Made by a program: the position numbers and the translations under genes. This document shows, piece by piece, positions 1 through 7,889 of a DNA stretch of 64,000 bases. Where the stretch lies: assembly GCF_022496765.1 (NCBI RefSeq), contig NZ_VANV01000003.1:148001-212000 (forward strand). Direction: 5' to 3'. The DNA is from Acidaminobacter sp. JC074. Its GTDB lineage: Bacteria > Bacillota > Clostridia > Peptostreptococcales > Acidaminobacteraceae. The notes below the pieces were generated by a model. The model saw nothing but the letters and a program-made list of their open reading frames with translations, had not been told where the DNA came from and ran no database searches. The stretch's first letter is position 1. Each line of letters opens with the position of its first letter.

Positions 1-445
1 CTTTGATGATCATAGGAAAACCAAGCATTTCAATGATCTGATCATAGATGGTAAACTCAGTGATTTGACAGTTAGAAAAGACCATAGGTGCAATCACTGT
101 TTTAGGAACACTGATACCGTGACCTGCAAGAAACTTTGTCATTAAGACCTTATTGTCACAGGCATGAATCCCTTCTGCATGGTTGTAAACTTTGATATTC
201 ATCAGCTCAAAGTGTCTAGCGAGAGGGATATCCTTGTCCCAAGAAATCACAAAATCAGGTAGTGTCGTTTCTGACATATGTTTGAGTTGTGGAACTGATT
301 CATTGTCGAAGTAGAAGAGGATATCACTGTTCTTTACAGGTATCATCTCAATATCATAATCTTTTGCTGTATTTTGTAACCACTCTACCAGTTCATAGAT
401 CTTATCTGATTTTAGGTTACCGTTGTATATGATCCATCCTAACAT
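1..445 (-). CDS. RimK-like ATP-grasp ligase, partial (C-terminus beyond left edge)
   Basis: The reading frame is open from an ATG at 445 to the window edge, giving 148 N-terminal residues. An AAGGAG ribosome site lies 6 bases before the ATG. The N-terminus (MLGWIIYNGN) and the layout match the pre-ATP-grasp domain of RimK-type ligases and of the gene just upstream in transcription. The fragment ends at LGFPMIIK, where the family's first ATP-contacting lysine (K148) lies, so the catalytic domain is outside the window. The start overlaps the upstream gene's stop by 7 bases, so translation is probably coupled. By family knowledge it would form an ATP-dependent carboxylate-amine bond; the substrate is unknown. 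Confidence 0.75.
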   Translation of the reverse strand, partial: MLGWIIYNGNLKSDKIYELVEWLQNTAKDYDIEMIPVKNSDILFYFDNESVPQLKHMSETTLPDFVISWDKDIPLARHFELMNIKVYNHAEGIHACDNKVLMTKFLAGHGISVPKTVIAPMVFSNCQITEFTIYDQIIEMLGFPMIIK

Positions 446-1290
446 GATTGTCTCCTTAAATAATCCATCATTGCATAAGGTATGTTAAACTTTGAAGTTA
501 GACCGACAGTCCTAAAGCCTGGTACGCCATTGACTTCACATACAGTATAACCATTCTCCGTAAAAAGAATGTCTACACCTGAAAAGTCTAAACCTAAAGC
601 TTTTGTTGAATCAATGGCCAGTTTTTTGACGATTTCATCAGGCTCATAGTTTTCAGCATAACCACCTTGGGAGAAGTTTGATTTAAAGCCGGAATGAGAC
701 TTTCTTAAAACGGAAGTGACTGCCTCGTCTCCAATTACATGAACTCTGATATCTTTACCAAAGGAAGCTTTTATGTATTCTTGAAAGATTGGATGATCAC
801 ATTCATCTACAGCCTGATAAAACTCTTTTTCATCATTGATTAAATAAACATGCTCACCCTTAGCACCGTATATGTCTTTGATGATGAAAGGTAGCTTCAA
901 GATTTTTTCAATGTCCTCAAAAGTGACTGGATGTTCCGAAAATAACGTTCTTGGAGAAGGGATGCCATGTTTGGAAAGCTCTTGATGTGTTGTCCATTTA
1001 TCATGACAGTTTCTCATAGCCTGACTAGAATTAAAGACTGGTAGACCTGCAAGTTCTAGTTGTTTTAAAAGGTGGAGGTCATAACATCTTGTTAAGACAA
1101 GGTCAGGATAATCTTGTAACTCCCCCTTGTAGTAAATATTAAGTTTATCAGAGGCTTCTATAATAATATCTTCAGCAAATAAAACCTCTGCATCAAAACC
1201 ACAAGCATTTGCTTCATCAACCATCCATGAGATGGCATTATTTTTATTTGGATTCAAAACAACTTTTGAATAAATTATCCACAATTTCAT
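439..1290 (-). CDS. RimK-like ATP-grasp ligase (283 aa)
   Basis: RimK-family ATP-grasp enzymes join a carboxylate, through an acyl-phosphate, to an amine, often adding amino acids to a peptide or protein. The ATP-grasp residues are visible: K138 in LPFIIKD, a glycine-rich loop after it (GAKGEHVYL), E171 in QEYI, R182, D240 in SGVDILF, and E252 and N254 in CEVNGVPGF. The frame stays open upstream to 1347, but the ATG at 1290 is chosen because AAGGAG lies 7 bases before it. It is the first gene of an overlapping pair of paralogues. The substrate cannot be told; RimK, LysX or MptN-like roles are all possible. Confidence 0.8.
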   Translation of the reverse strand: MKLWIIYSKVVLNPNKNNAISWMVDEANACGFDAEVLFAEDIIIEASDKLNIYYKGELQDYPDLVLTRCYDLHLLKQLELAGLPVFNSSQAMRNCHDKWTTHQELSKHGIPSPRTLFSEHPVTFEDIEKILKLPFIIKDIYGAKGEHVYLINDEKEFYQAVDECDHPIFQEYIKASFGKDIRVHVIGDEAVTSVLRKSHSGFKSNFSQGGYAENYEPDEIVKKLAIDSTKALGLDFSGVDILFTENGYTVCEVNGVPGFRTVGLTSKFNIPYAMMDYLRRQSC

Positions 1291-1391
1291 TTTAACTCCT
1301 TGTATATGTTTGAGTTGATTTTCTCTGGGTATTTGTGTTATGAGCATACCATTTTTAGAAGAAAATTAATAGACTGAAAGGAGGAATTTTA

Positions 1392-1742
1392 ATGGCAGAT
1401 AGTTTCATTCAAGTGAGTGAACCTATAGACTACAAAGCACATCAACATTTGTTTATTCATAAAAACCAACATAAAATGTTTTGTCTTTTAAAGGGCAAGT
1501 TGAAAATGATAAATGGAGAGAAAGTATTGTCTGGCGGTGACGCCTTTGGTTTAGAGCATATTTTAAATCTAGAGCCAATTGAGGAAGATTTTGAAGTCTT
1601 AGAAGATGCAACAATCATAGCGATAGAAACAATGATGATGCATGAACCTAAGATTATGAACGGTATCATCAACAACATTGTTGACTATATTAGAGAAGTG
1701 AGAGAAAAACTCCTAAAAGGAACCACATCATGCAGGCCATGA
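1392..1742 (+). CDS. small cyclic-nucleotide-binding-like (cupin fold) protein
   Basis: This 116-aa protein resembles the beta-roll of a cNMP-binding domain: short strands with LLKGKLKMINGEKVLSGGD, then FGLEHIL, then an FEVLEDATIIAIE strand pair and a C-terminal helix. It lacks a DNA-binding domain, so it is a stand-alone sensor or a degenerate relative of Crp-like proteins. The typical phosphate-binding arginine is not obvious, so ligand binding is uncertain. A strong AGGAGG site precedes the ATG. The last residues (SCRP) and the stop codon are encoded inside the terminator hairpin at 1723-1747, an unusual overlap. It is divergent from the ATP-grasp pair. Confidence 0.55.
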   Translation: MADSFIQVSEPIDYKAHQHLFIHKNQHKMFCLLKGKLKMINGEKVLSGGDAFGLEHILNLEPIEEDFEVLEDATIIAIETMMMHEPKIMNGIINNIVDYIREVREKLLKGTTSCRP

Positions 1743-1756
1743 TGTGGCTATTTTTT
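1723..1756 (+). terminator. rho-independent terminator overlapping the stop of the cNMP-like gene
   Basis: Perfect 10-bp stem (1723-1732 with 1738-1747), 5-base loop, then a run of six T. The TGA stop at 1740-1742 is in the right arm. The next gene converges on it and ends at 1755, so it may also help stop minus-strand transcripts. Confidence 0.85.
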
Positions 1757-2684
1757 AGTATAGATACCCTAGTACAGATAAACCGATGATATAAGTTATA
1801 AGAGAAAACGCTGTGGTCATTATAACGATGTTTGCAGCAAGGGCTGCATTGTTGTTCATGGCTTTTGCCATTATAAATGAACTGATGGCAGAAGGTGATC
1901 CGAATAACATAAAAATGGTTACTGTTTCCACATAGTCAAAACCTAGTAGATAAGCTCCGCTCGTTGCGATAAGTGGAAAGACCACTATTTTCAAAAGGAC
2001 AGCTAAATAAGTTGGTACTGAAGAGCTAAGTTCTTTAAAGTTTAGATAAGAACCGATACCAATCAAACCAAGTGGTGTACCAACAGCGCCTAACATAGAA
2101 AGTGTTGATTTGATGCTGTTATGGATAGGCAGTTTTAGAATAGAAGCCACTAAACCAAAGACTATAGCCAATATTAATGGGTTCTTGGCAATTTTAACAA
2201 AGGCATCCTTGTACTTGTTTGCACCTTCTGATTTGTTAAGAACAATGATGGCTAGAATATTGAAAACGGGTATGACCATAACCATTGAAACGGCTAGAGG
2301 CTCTGTTGCCTCAGCGCCGAACATGCTCATTAAGATGGCGCCACCAATTAAGATGTAATTACTCCTAAATGCACCTTGGACAAAAGCGCCTTCAATGCTT
2401 TTGAAGTAAGCCTTTGAAACGAAAACAGAAATGACAAACATGATGGCGATGACAATAAACATGTATAGTACCAGTTTCATGTTGTCTGGATGAAAGAGCT
2501 TAGAAAACTCTGACTGGCTGACTTTTAGAAAGAGTAGTGAAGGCAGTGCAATGGTAAAGACGATTTTCATAGCCTTAGTTACAAAGTCTTCATCTATGAT
2601 TTGCTTTGACTTTAAGAAATAGCCTAAGTAGATAATAATAAAAATAGGAATAACCACTTCAACTGCTGATAATATATGTGTCAT
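1755..2684 (-). CDS. AEC family transporter (auxin efflux carrier-like permease)
   Basis: A 309-aa, very hydrophobic protein with about ten membrane segments in two five-helix halves, the normal size and plan of bacterial AEC permeases. The N-terminus (VVIPIFIIIYLGYFLK) and the glycine-rich crossover regions (GTPLGLIGIG and FGSPSAISSFIMAKAM) are typical. Bacterial members export or exchange small organic anions such as malate or amino-acid derivatives; the substrate cannot be read here. AGGAGG precedes the ATG by 7 bases. It is monocistronic and convergent with the gene at 1392. Confidence 0.85.
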   Translation of the reverse strand: MTHILSAVEVVIPIFIIIYLGYFLKSKQIIDEDFVTKAMKIVFTIALPSLLFLKVSQSEFSKLFHPDNMKLVLYMFIVIAIMFVISVFVSKAYFKSIEGAFVQGAFRSNYILIGGAILMSMFGAEATEPLAVSMVMVIPVFNILAIIVLNKSEGANKYKDAFVKIAKNPLILAIVFGLVASILKLPIHNSIKSTLSMLGAVGTPLGLIGIGSYLNFKELSSSVPTYLAVLLKIVVFPLIATSGAYLLGFDYVETVTIFMLFGSPSAISSFIMAKAMNNNAALAANIVIMTTAFSLITYIIGLSVLGYLY

Positions 2685-2816
2685 AATAAGCCTCCTAAAG
2701 CTATTATATGTTGTAAGAGATACTTAGGCAATGCCATTTTTTTGTTGTTAGTATTAGAAGAAGATACCATTAACTACTAAAACGGTATAAAATATATAAT
2801 TTAACTAAAATCTTTG

Positions 2817-2854
2817 TTGATTCATTTCATTTTGGGTATAAAATGCATTATAAT
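2817..2854 (+). promoter_or_regulatory. probable sigma-A-type promoter of the ExoIII-like gene
   Basis: TTGATT at 2817-2822 and overlapping -10 candidates TAAAAT (2839-2844, spacer 16) and TATAAT (2849-2854). Which -10 is used is not clear. Confidence 0.4.
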
Positions 2855-2916
2855 ATAGGGGAACACTGGCGTGTTTATTATTAAAGATGATGAAGTTTAC
2901 ATAAAGGAGGACGAAA

Positions 2917-3744
2917 TTGAGATTTATTTCATGGAATATAGATTCATTAAATGCAGCCTTAACAAGTGATTCAAATAGAGCTGTTATGACAAGAAAGGTG
3001 ATTGAAACCATCTTAGAAAAAGATCCGGATGTTATTGCTCTACAAGAAACCAAGTTACCTTCTAAGGGACCAAGTAAAAAACATATAACACTTTTAGGTG
3101 AGTTTTTTAAGGGTTACTCTTATGAATGGCGTTCATCTCAGGAACCTGCTAGAAAAGGTTATGCAGGTACTATGTTCTTATACAAGGACAAGTTTACACC
3201 TGAGGTCTCTTATCCTGAAATCGGTGCACCGGATACAATGGATTTAGAAGGTAGAATCATGACACTTGATTTTGGTGATTTCTATTTGACACAAGTATAT
3301 ACACCAAATGCGGGTGATGGTTTAAAGAGATTAGAAGACAGACAGGTATGGGATATTAAATATGCTGACTACCTTGCGACTTTAGACAAAGAAAAACCAG
3401 TACTGGCAACAGGAGATTACAATGTAGCCCATAAAGAAATCGACTTGGCAAATCCTCAGTCCAATCATCGTTCAGCTGGTTTTACTGATGAGGAAAGAGA
3501 AGGTTTTACGAACTTGCTTTCTAAAGGTTTTACGGATACCTTTAGACATCTTCATGGTGATGTGACTGGCATGTACTCGTGGTGGGCACAAAGAGTAAAG
3601 ACAAGTAAGATTAATAACACTGGCTGGAGAATTGATTACTGGCTAGTCAGTGATAGGGTAGCCGATAAGGTGACGAAGTCTGAAATGGTTGATTCAGGTG
3701 AAAGACAAGATCATACGCCGACTATACTAGAAATTGATTTATAG
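2917..3744 (+). CDS. exodeoxyribonuclease III family AP endonuclease (TTG start)
   Basis: Cuts DNA 5' of abasic sites and removes 3' blocking groups in base-excision repair, using a divalent metal. The ExoIII/ExoA motifs appear in order: SWNIDSLNA (N7), ALQETKL (E44), GYAGTMFLYK, QVYTPN, the catalytic ATGDYNVAHKEIDL (D167, N169), YSWWAQR, WRIDYWLVSD and the C-terminal QDHTP Asp-His pair. At 275 aa it is slightly longer than the usual 250-268. The start is a TTG with AAAGGAGG 6 bases upstream, and there is no ATG at the conserved N-terminus. It is alone between a promoter and a terminator. Confidence 0.92.
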   Translation: MRFISWNIDSLNAALTSDSNRAVMTRKVIETILEKDPDVIALQETKLPSKGPSKKHITLLGEFFKGYSYEWRSSQEPARKGYAGTMFLYKDKFTPEVSYPEIGAPDTMDLEGRIMTLDFGDFYLTQVYTPNAGDGLKRLEDRQVWDIKYADYLATLDKEKPVLATGDYNVAHKEIDLANPQSNHRSAGFTDEEREGFTNLLSKGFTDTFRHLHGDVTGMYSWWAQRVKTSKINNTGWRIDYWLVSDRVADKVTKSEMVDSGERQDHTPTILEIDL

Positions 3745-3750
3745 TTATTA

Positions 3751-3783
3751 AGATACTTTGCATGTGCAAGGTATCTTTTTTAA
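3751..3783 (+). terminator. rho-independent terminator after the ExoIII-like gene
   Basis: Twelve-bp stem with one G-T pair (3751-3762 with 3765-3776), tiny loop, then a T run. It begins 6 bases after the stop codon. Confidence 0.85.
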
Positions 3784-3848
3784 TATATACAGAGATAGTG
3801 GGTATAAAAGTAAGAGAAATGATATGAATGATATGATAGGAGGCTTCG

Positions 3849-4760
3849 ATGAGGGTTTTAATCACTGGTGGTACCAATGGTATGGGGAAAGGACTGGCAA
3901 GAGCTTTGGCATCTGATAAAGGAAGTCACGAAATAATCATACTGTGTCGCTCTAAAGAACGTGGTTTATCGACTATTGAAGAGCTAGAAGTTCTAGGACA
4001 TAACCACAAGATTTCTTTTGTTGAGTGTGATTTGATGAAACTTAAAGATGTGAAAAGAGCAGTTAACAAGATTAAGGCGACCTATGACTACCTAGATGCT
4101 GTATTCATCAATGCAGGCGTTGGTTATGCACCTAAACGCCTAGTATCTGAAGATGGTATGATGGCACATTTTCAAGTGAATTATCTATCTCAGTTTATAT
4201 TGACTCTGAATGTGCTGGACTTGCTTGAGGAGTCAAAAGCAGGTGGACGGATTGTTTTTAATGCGACTAGGACTGGAAAAATAAACTGGGATGACCTTCA
4301 ATTAGACCATAAATGGTCTTATGAGGAAGGCATTCATCAATCTATGGTTGCCAAAAGAATGTTTCTTAATAAATTAGATAAAATCTATAATCAAAGAGAG
4401 AAAAAGGTATCTTTTATAGGCTTTGAGATTTCAAAAATAGTATGGACCAATCAGATCAATATCATACCGTTTTATATGAAAGTCATGTCTAGAATTATGA
4501 AACTGTTTGGTTCTTTTATTTCCATAGATACATGTGGTTCTATTTTACTACCGCTCTTTATTGAAGAATGGGAAGCTTCACTTAAACGGTCTGGTTCATT
4601 TATAACATGGAAAAAAGGTCAGTTCGAAAAGCTTGAAGAAGAAGATTTTGTTCTAGATGATGTCAATCAAAACCGCCTTTGGGATATCAGTTTAGATTTA
4701 AGTAAGGATGAAGTGACGAGACAAGTGTCTCAAAGGCTTCATGACTTAGACCAAGCTTAA
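3849..4760 (+). CDS. SDR-fold protein with missing catalytic Ser/Tyr
   Basis: A 303-aa short-chain dehydrogenase/reductase-like protein with an intact dinucleotide site: TGGTNGMG at residues 6-13, CDLMKL, and FINAGVG for the NAG motif. It resembles retinol-dehydrogenase-like SDRs. The active site is degenerate. After the fourth strand, where a catalytic serine is expected, the sequence reads FNATRTG, and the YxxxK motif reads SMVAK, so tyrosine is replaced by serine. It may bind NAD(P) without acting as an oxidoreductase, or use another chemistry. AGGAGG precedes the ATG. It stands alone, followed by an unrelated membrane-anchored gene. Confidence 0.75.
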   Translation: MRVLITGGTNGMGKGLARALASDKGSHEIIILCRSKERGLSTIEELEVLGHNHKISFVECDLMKLKDVKRAVNKIKATYDYLDAVFINAGVGYAPKRLVSEDGMMAHFQVNYLSQFILTLNVLDLLEESKAGGRIVFNATRTGKINWDDLQLDHKWSYEEGIHQSMVAKRMFLNKLDKIYNQREKKVSFIGFEISKIVWTNQINIIPFYMKVMSRIMKLFGSFISIDTCGSILLPLFIEEWEASLKRSGSFITWKKGQFEKLEEEDFVLDDVNQNRLWDISLDLSKDEVTRQVSQRLHDLDQA

Positions 4761-4827
4761 TACTATGTTAATGTATGATTTTCTTATTATGTAGTAGTAT
4801 TTAATTAGACTATATAATGGAGGCGAC

Positions 4828-5373
4828 ATGAAAAGAAAACATTTGATCATATTTGCAGTATTCCTTTTAATATTTAGCGTCGCGATTCTTTCTTATGCCT
4901 TTTATGAAGAGGAAGATCATACACCCAAACAAGCGAAATTGAATGCCTTTATACCAGATAAGGAAATCATAGAAGCTCTCGGTATTAAAGGTGATGAAAC
5001 AAATACAGATACACAAACAATAGAAACGACCATAGATTTCAATGTTAGAAGAGATAAAATATCAGGACAGGGTTATTTTACACTTTATGGTTCTAAAGTG
5101 TATGTAGATGCCAGTGGTGAATACAGAACTTATGCATTAGAAGGCTTTGTTGATTTTTATAGCGGAAGATTAAAAGGAGTGATGGATATCAATGGTCATA
5201 AATGGGATATTGTTTTGAACTACTCTGACTACGATGGTCACATCAAGTATGTTATAGGTGTTCAATCTAAAGAAGATACTGAACTGTTTTCTGCCTTTAA
5301 GTTTAATAACTACAGTTTTGAACCAGGACTTTTAGAAGGCTATAAGTTGAAAAGCAATCATCAGAAGAAATGA
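4828..5373 (+). CDS. membrane-anchored protein of unknown function
   Basis: 181 aa. Residues 5-25 form one hydrophobic segment (LIIFAVFLLIFSVAILSYAF) after a KRK start, so it is an anchored or secreted protein with its body outside. There is no lipobox cysteine. The rest is rich in alternating polar and aromatic residues, suggesting beta structure (FTLYGSKVYVDASGEYRTY, then FVDFYSGRLKGVMDINGHKW). I do not recognise a family. A GGAGG site precedes the ATG. Neighbours are unrelated. Confidence 0.6.
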   Translation: MKRKHLIIFAVFLLIFSVAILSYAFYEEEDHTPKQAKLNAFIPDKEIIEALGIKGDETNTDTQTIETTIDFNVRRDKISGQGYFTLYGSKVYVDASGEYRTYALEGFVDFYSGRLKGVMDINGHKWDIVLNYSDYDGHIKYVIGVQSKEDTELFSAFKFNNYSFEPGLLEGYKLKSNHQKK

Positions 5374-5475
5374 GTTTGATGTTTACAGAAATTTTAGACT
5401 ATAAAATTATGTAATGGGTCATTTGTCTTAAAGGTTTGGTGACTTGTATGGTATATTCTATTGGAGGAGGCTTAT

Positions 5476-5904
5476 ATGAAACAATCAATTGTACACATTG
5501 CCTTAGTTGTAGATGATTACGATGAAGCGATAGAGTTTTACACAAGAAAGCTAAAGTTTGAACTGATAGAAGATACTTATCAACCGGAGCAAGATAAGAG
5601 ATGGGTGGTTGTTGCACCACCAGGTGCTAAGGGAACATCTATACTACTTGCAAGAGCATCTAAGCAAGAACAGGAGAAGTTTGTTGGCAATCAAGCTGGT
5701 GGAAGAGTCTTTCTTTTCTTAAACACAGATGACTTCTGGAGAGATTACAATAGAATGATAGAAGAAGGCATTGAGTTTGTCAGACCACCAAAAGAGGCTG
5801 ATTATGGGATCGTTGCAGTTTTTAAAGATTTGTACGGCAACTTATGGGATCTCTTAGAACTTAATGAAGATACACCTATAATCAAGCATCTGAGTAGCTT
5901 TTAA
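5476..5904 (+). CDS. VOC superfamily protein (glyoxalase/bleomycin-resistance fold)
   Basis: 142 aa. The N-terminal IVHIALVVDDYDEAIEFYTRKL and the C-terminal AVFKDLYGNLWDLLEL are the two beta-alpha-beta-beta-beta repeats of the vicinal-oxygen-chelate fold. H7 and the glutamate of DLLEL are at the usual metal-ligand positions. Members include glyoxalase I, dioxygenases and resistance proteins that sequester antibiotics; the substrate is not readable. The ATG at 5476 is chosen because the upstream TTG at 5461 lies inside the GGAGGAGG ribosome site. It is followed after 21 bases by the DUF2268-like gene, so they may be co-transcribed. Confidence 0.8.
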   Translation: MKQSIVHIALVVDDYDEAIEFYTRKLKFELIEDTYQPEQDKRWVVVAPPGAKGTSILLARASKQEQEKFVGNQAGGRVFLFLNTDDFWRDYNRMIEEGIEFVRPPKEADYGIVAVFKDLYGNLWDLLELNEDTPIIKHLSSF

Positions 5905-5925
5905 GGCACTTAATGGAGAAATATT

Positions 5926-6771
5926 ATGAAGATTATTAACACTTTTGAAGGCATTTTAAGTCTGGCTGATGAATACAAACATTTAGATTGTGACTATATT
6001 GAAATATGGGATAAGTACATGTCTGAGTATCCTAGATTAAGAGATTTGTGTTATCAGGATATGCTTGAGTTTAATCAAATGGACTATGTTCATCGAGATG
6101 CTGACTATGCATTAACAAGTGGTTTAGATAAGGTTAAACAGGCAAGTGAGAATTTTAATAAGGTCTCTTTTCTTATTAAAGATCGCTTTAATGAGTTTTG
6201 CCCATATGGTGATCAAATAAATCTCTATTTCTATATGGGGCTGTCTAATGCTGCAGGTTGGGCAACAGAAATTGATGATGTTGGTACCATATTAATTGGT
6301 GCGGAAAAAGTTGTGTCACTAGATTGGCATGGGTACAGTCAGATGAAAAATTTGATTGCTCACGAATTAGCTCATGAAGCCCATCGATTATTCCGCGGTG
6401 AAAGTATTGACCAGACATTTGACCAACCAGATATGGCTTCAATATGGCAGATTTATATAGAGGGTTTTGGACAAAGGGCTCAGCAACTGATTTCTGATGA
6501 TTCAAACTATCATCAGGATGATGGTAAATGGCTAGAATTTTGTCAGTCAAATGAGGAAAGATTAAGAAGTCTGTATTACGAGTTAACTATCAACAATAAG
6601 TCTACACAAGATTTCTTTGGAGACTGGTGCAAGATAGAAGGGTATAGTGACATAGGTTATTATCTGGGTTCAAAGTGGGTTGACAGATTACATGAGACCT
6701 ATTCGTTTGAGGAAATCGCAAGATTTGACTATGATAAGATCAAACAAGAGTTCATTAGATTTTTTTCTTAA
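5926..6771 (+). CDS. DUF2268/YjaZ-like predicted zinc metalloprotease
   Basis: 281 aa with HELAHEAH at residues 146-153, the HExxH zinc motif, and IYIEGFGQRA about 30 residues later whose E179 would be the third ligand, as in gluzincins. The C-terminal GYSDIGYYLGSKWV resembles the closing motif of DUF2268 (B. subtilis YjaZ-like) proteins, whose members are predicted Zn proteases. No signal peptide or membrane segment is visible, so it is probably cytoplasmic. Its substrate is unknown. It sits 21 bases after the VOC gene. Confidence 0.65.
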   Translation: MKIINTFEGILSLADEYKHLDCDYIEIWDKYMSEYPRLRDLCYQDMLEFNQMDYVHRDADYALTSGLDKVKQASENFNKVSFLIKDRFNEFCPYGDQINLYFYMGLSNAAGWATEIDDVGTILIGAEKVVSLDWHGYSQMKNLIAHELAHEAHRLFRGESIDQTFDQPDMASIWQIYIEGFGQRAQQLISDDSNYHQDDGKWLEFCQSNEERLRSLYYELTINNKSTQDFFGDWCKIEGYSDIGYYLGSKWVDRLHETYSFEEIARFDYDKIKQEFIRFFS

Positions 6772-6821
6772 ATATAAAATGAGTATGTTTTAGGTATATC
6801 ATAATTATTTATGAAAATGAC

Positions 6822-6851
6822 TTGATATGACTTTAACTTTTGTGATACAAT
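6822..6851 (+). promoter_or_regulatory. promoter of the methyltransferase leader
   Basis: TTGATA (6822-6827), 18-base spacer, TACAAT (6846-6851). Transcription would start near 6858, leaving a leader of about 117 bases before the ATG at 6975. Confidence 0.6.
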
Positions 6852-6868
6852 GCTATACAGTTATGTGA

Positions 6869-6955
6869 GGGATATTCCGACAGGAATATTCTCTTTTGTT
6901 TTTTGAGTTTATAACTCAAGACTTATGTGTATTTCCTTTGGAGATACACTTTTTT
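6869..6955 (+). promoter_or_regulatory. leader with three consecutive hairpins, two followed by T runs (possible attenuator)
   Basis: Hairpin 1: 6869-6878 with 6883-6892, loop GACA, then a T-rich tract 6894-6904. Hairpin 2: TTGAGTT/AACTCAA, 6903-6919. Hairpin 3: 6927-6936 with 6940-6949 with one G-T pair, then six T. Both terminator-like elements lie between the promoter and the start of the methyltransferase, so full-length mRNA would require read-through. This fits attenuation, though hairpin 1 could simply terminate the upstream gene. Confidence 0.5.
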
Positions 6956-6974
6956 ATGTTTTTGGAGGATGATT

Positions 6975-7817
6975 ATGAAAAAAAATTACAAGAGAAATGA
7001 AAAATTGGCATCTACTTTTGATTTGGTAGCAAAAGACTTTGAAAGTATTGGACCAAAATATTTTACTCATTTCGGACATAAGCTTGTAGAAGAATCTGGC
7101 TTAAAAGAGGGTCAGGACGTGCTTGATATTGCTTGTGGCAGAGGTGCTTCACTGTTTAAGTCATCTGAACTTAAAGGTCTTAAGGGTAGATTGGTTGGTG
7201 TAGATTTTTCAAAAGAGATGATTAAAAATATTCGTGAGACTGCATCGGAGAAAGAAATTGAAGATCTAGAAGCCTATCAGATGGATGCGGAAAAGCTCTT
7301 GTTTGATGCAGAAACTTTTGACTGTGTTTATTGTGGCTTATCCATGCATTTCTTTTCTAGTCCTAGATTAAGTCTAGAAGAGATGTATAGGGTCTTAAAA
7401 GAAAATGGGAAGGTGGCTATTAGCACTTGGGGCATTAAAAAAGAATCTGGTAAGAAAGGCGTTTACGAAAGAGCTTATGAGAAAATCTTTTCTAAAAGAG
7501 CTACTAAAGGTAAAAGTAGAGAAATAGACTTATCCTCAGTAGAAGGTCTGAAAACCTTTCTTACATCGGTAAGATTTATGGATGTAAGGGTAGTAGTTGA
7601 ATCAAAGAATTTCTACTATAAGTCTAAGGAGGAATGGTGGACAGAACAATCTAATAATGCTACAAGAGGCTTTTTTGAAAGAATCCAGACAGACCATCCT
7701 GACTTATTTATGGCTTTCAAGAAAGCCTGCTTTGATGAAGTAGAAAAAGAAATGGTAGAGGGGCGTATTAAATTTGAAGCGACTGTGCTCTATGGATATG
7801 GCATTAAGTCCTTTTAG
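6975..7817 (+). CDS. class I SAM-dependent methyltransferase
   Basis: 281 aa. SAM-binding motif I is VLDIACGRGASL, followed by the acidic strand end VGVDFSKEMI and, near residue 95, YQMDAEKLLF; these are Methyltransf_11/UbiE-like features. SMHFFSSPRLSLEEMYRVLKENG is the usual post-motif region. The acceptor cannot be inferred. An in-frame ATG at 6927 lies inside a terminator-like hairpin; the ATG at 6975 follows GGAGGA by 5 bases and is preferred. The hairpin leader upstream suggests controlled expression, as for some resistance methyltransferases, but that is inference. Confidence 0.8.
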   Translation: MKKNYKRNEKLASTFDLVAKDFESIGPKYFTHFGHKLVEESGLKEGQDVLDIACGRGASLFKSSELKGLKGRLVGVDFSKEMIKNIRETASEKEIEDLEAYQMDAEKLLFDAETFDCVYCGLSMHFFSSPRLSLEEMYRVLKENGKVAISTWGIKKESGKKGVYERAYEKIFSKRATKGKSREIDLSSVEGLKTFLTSVRFMDVRVVVESKNFYYKSKEEWWTEQSNNATRGFFERIQTDHPDLFMAFKKACFDEVEKEMVEGRIKFEATVLYGYGIKSF

Positions 7818-7889
7818 GTCACTTTGGATACGTGGAGGATACATGAGGGTTCTACAATAATTTTAGATATAAATTATTGGAGGTAAGAT

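Noticed and set aside
6927..6974. A 16-residue N-terminal extension of the methyltransferase.
   Set aside because: It would start in a terminator-like hairpin without a ribosome site; ATG 6975 has GGAGGA.
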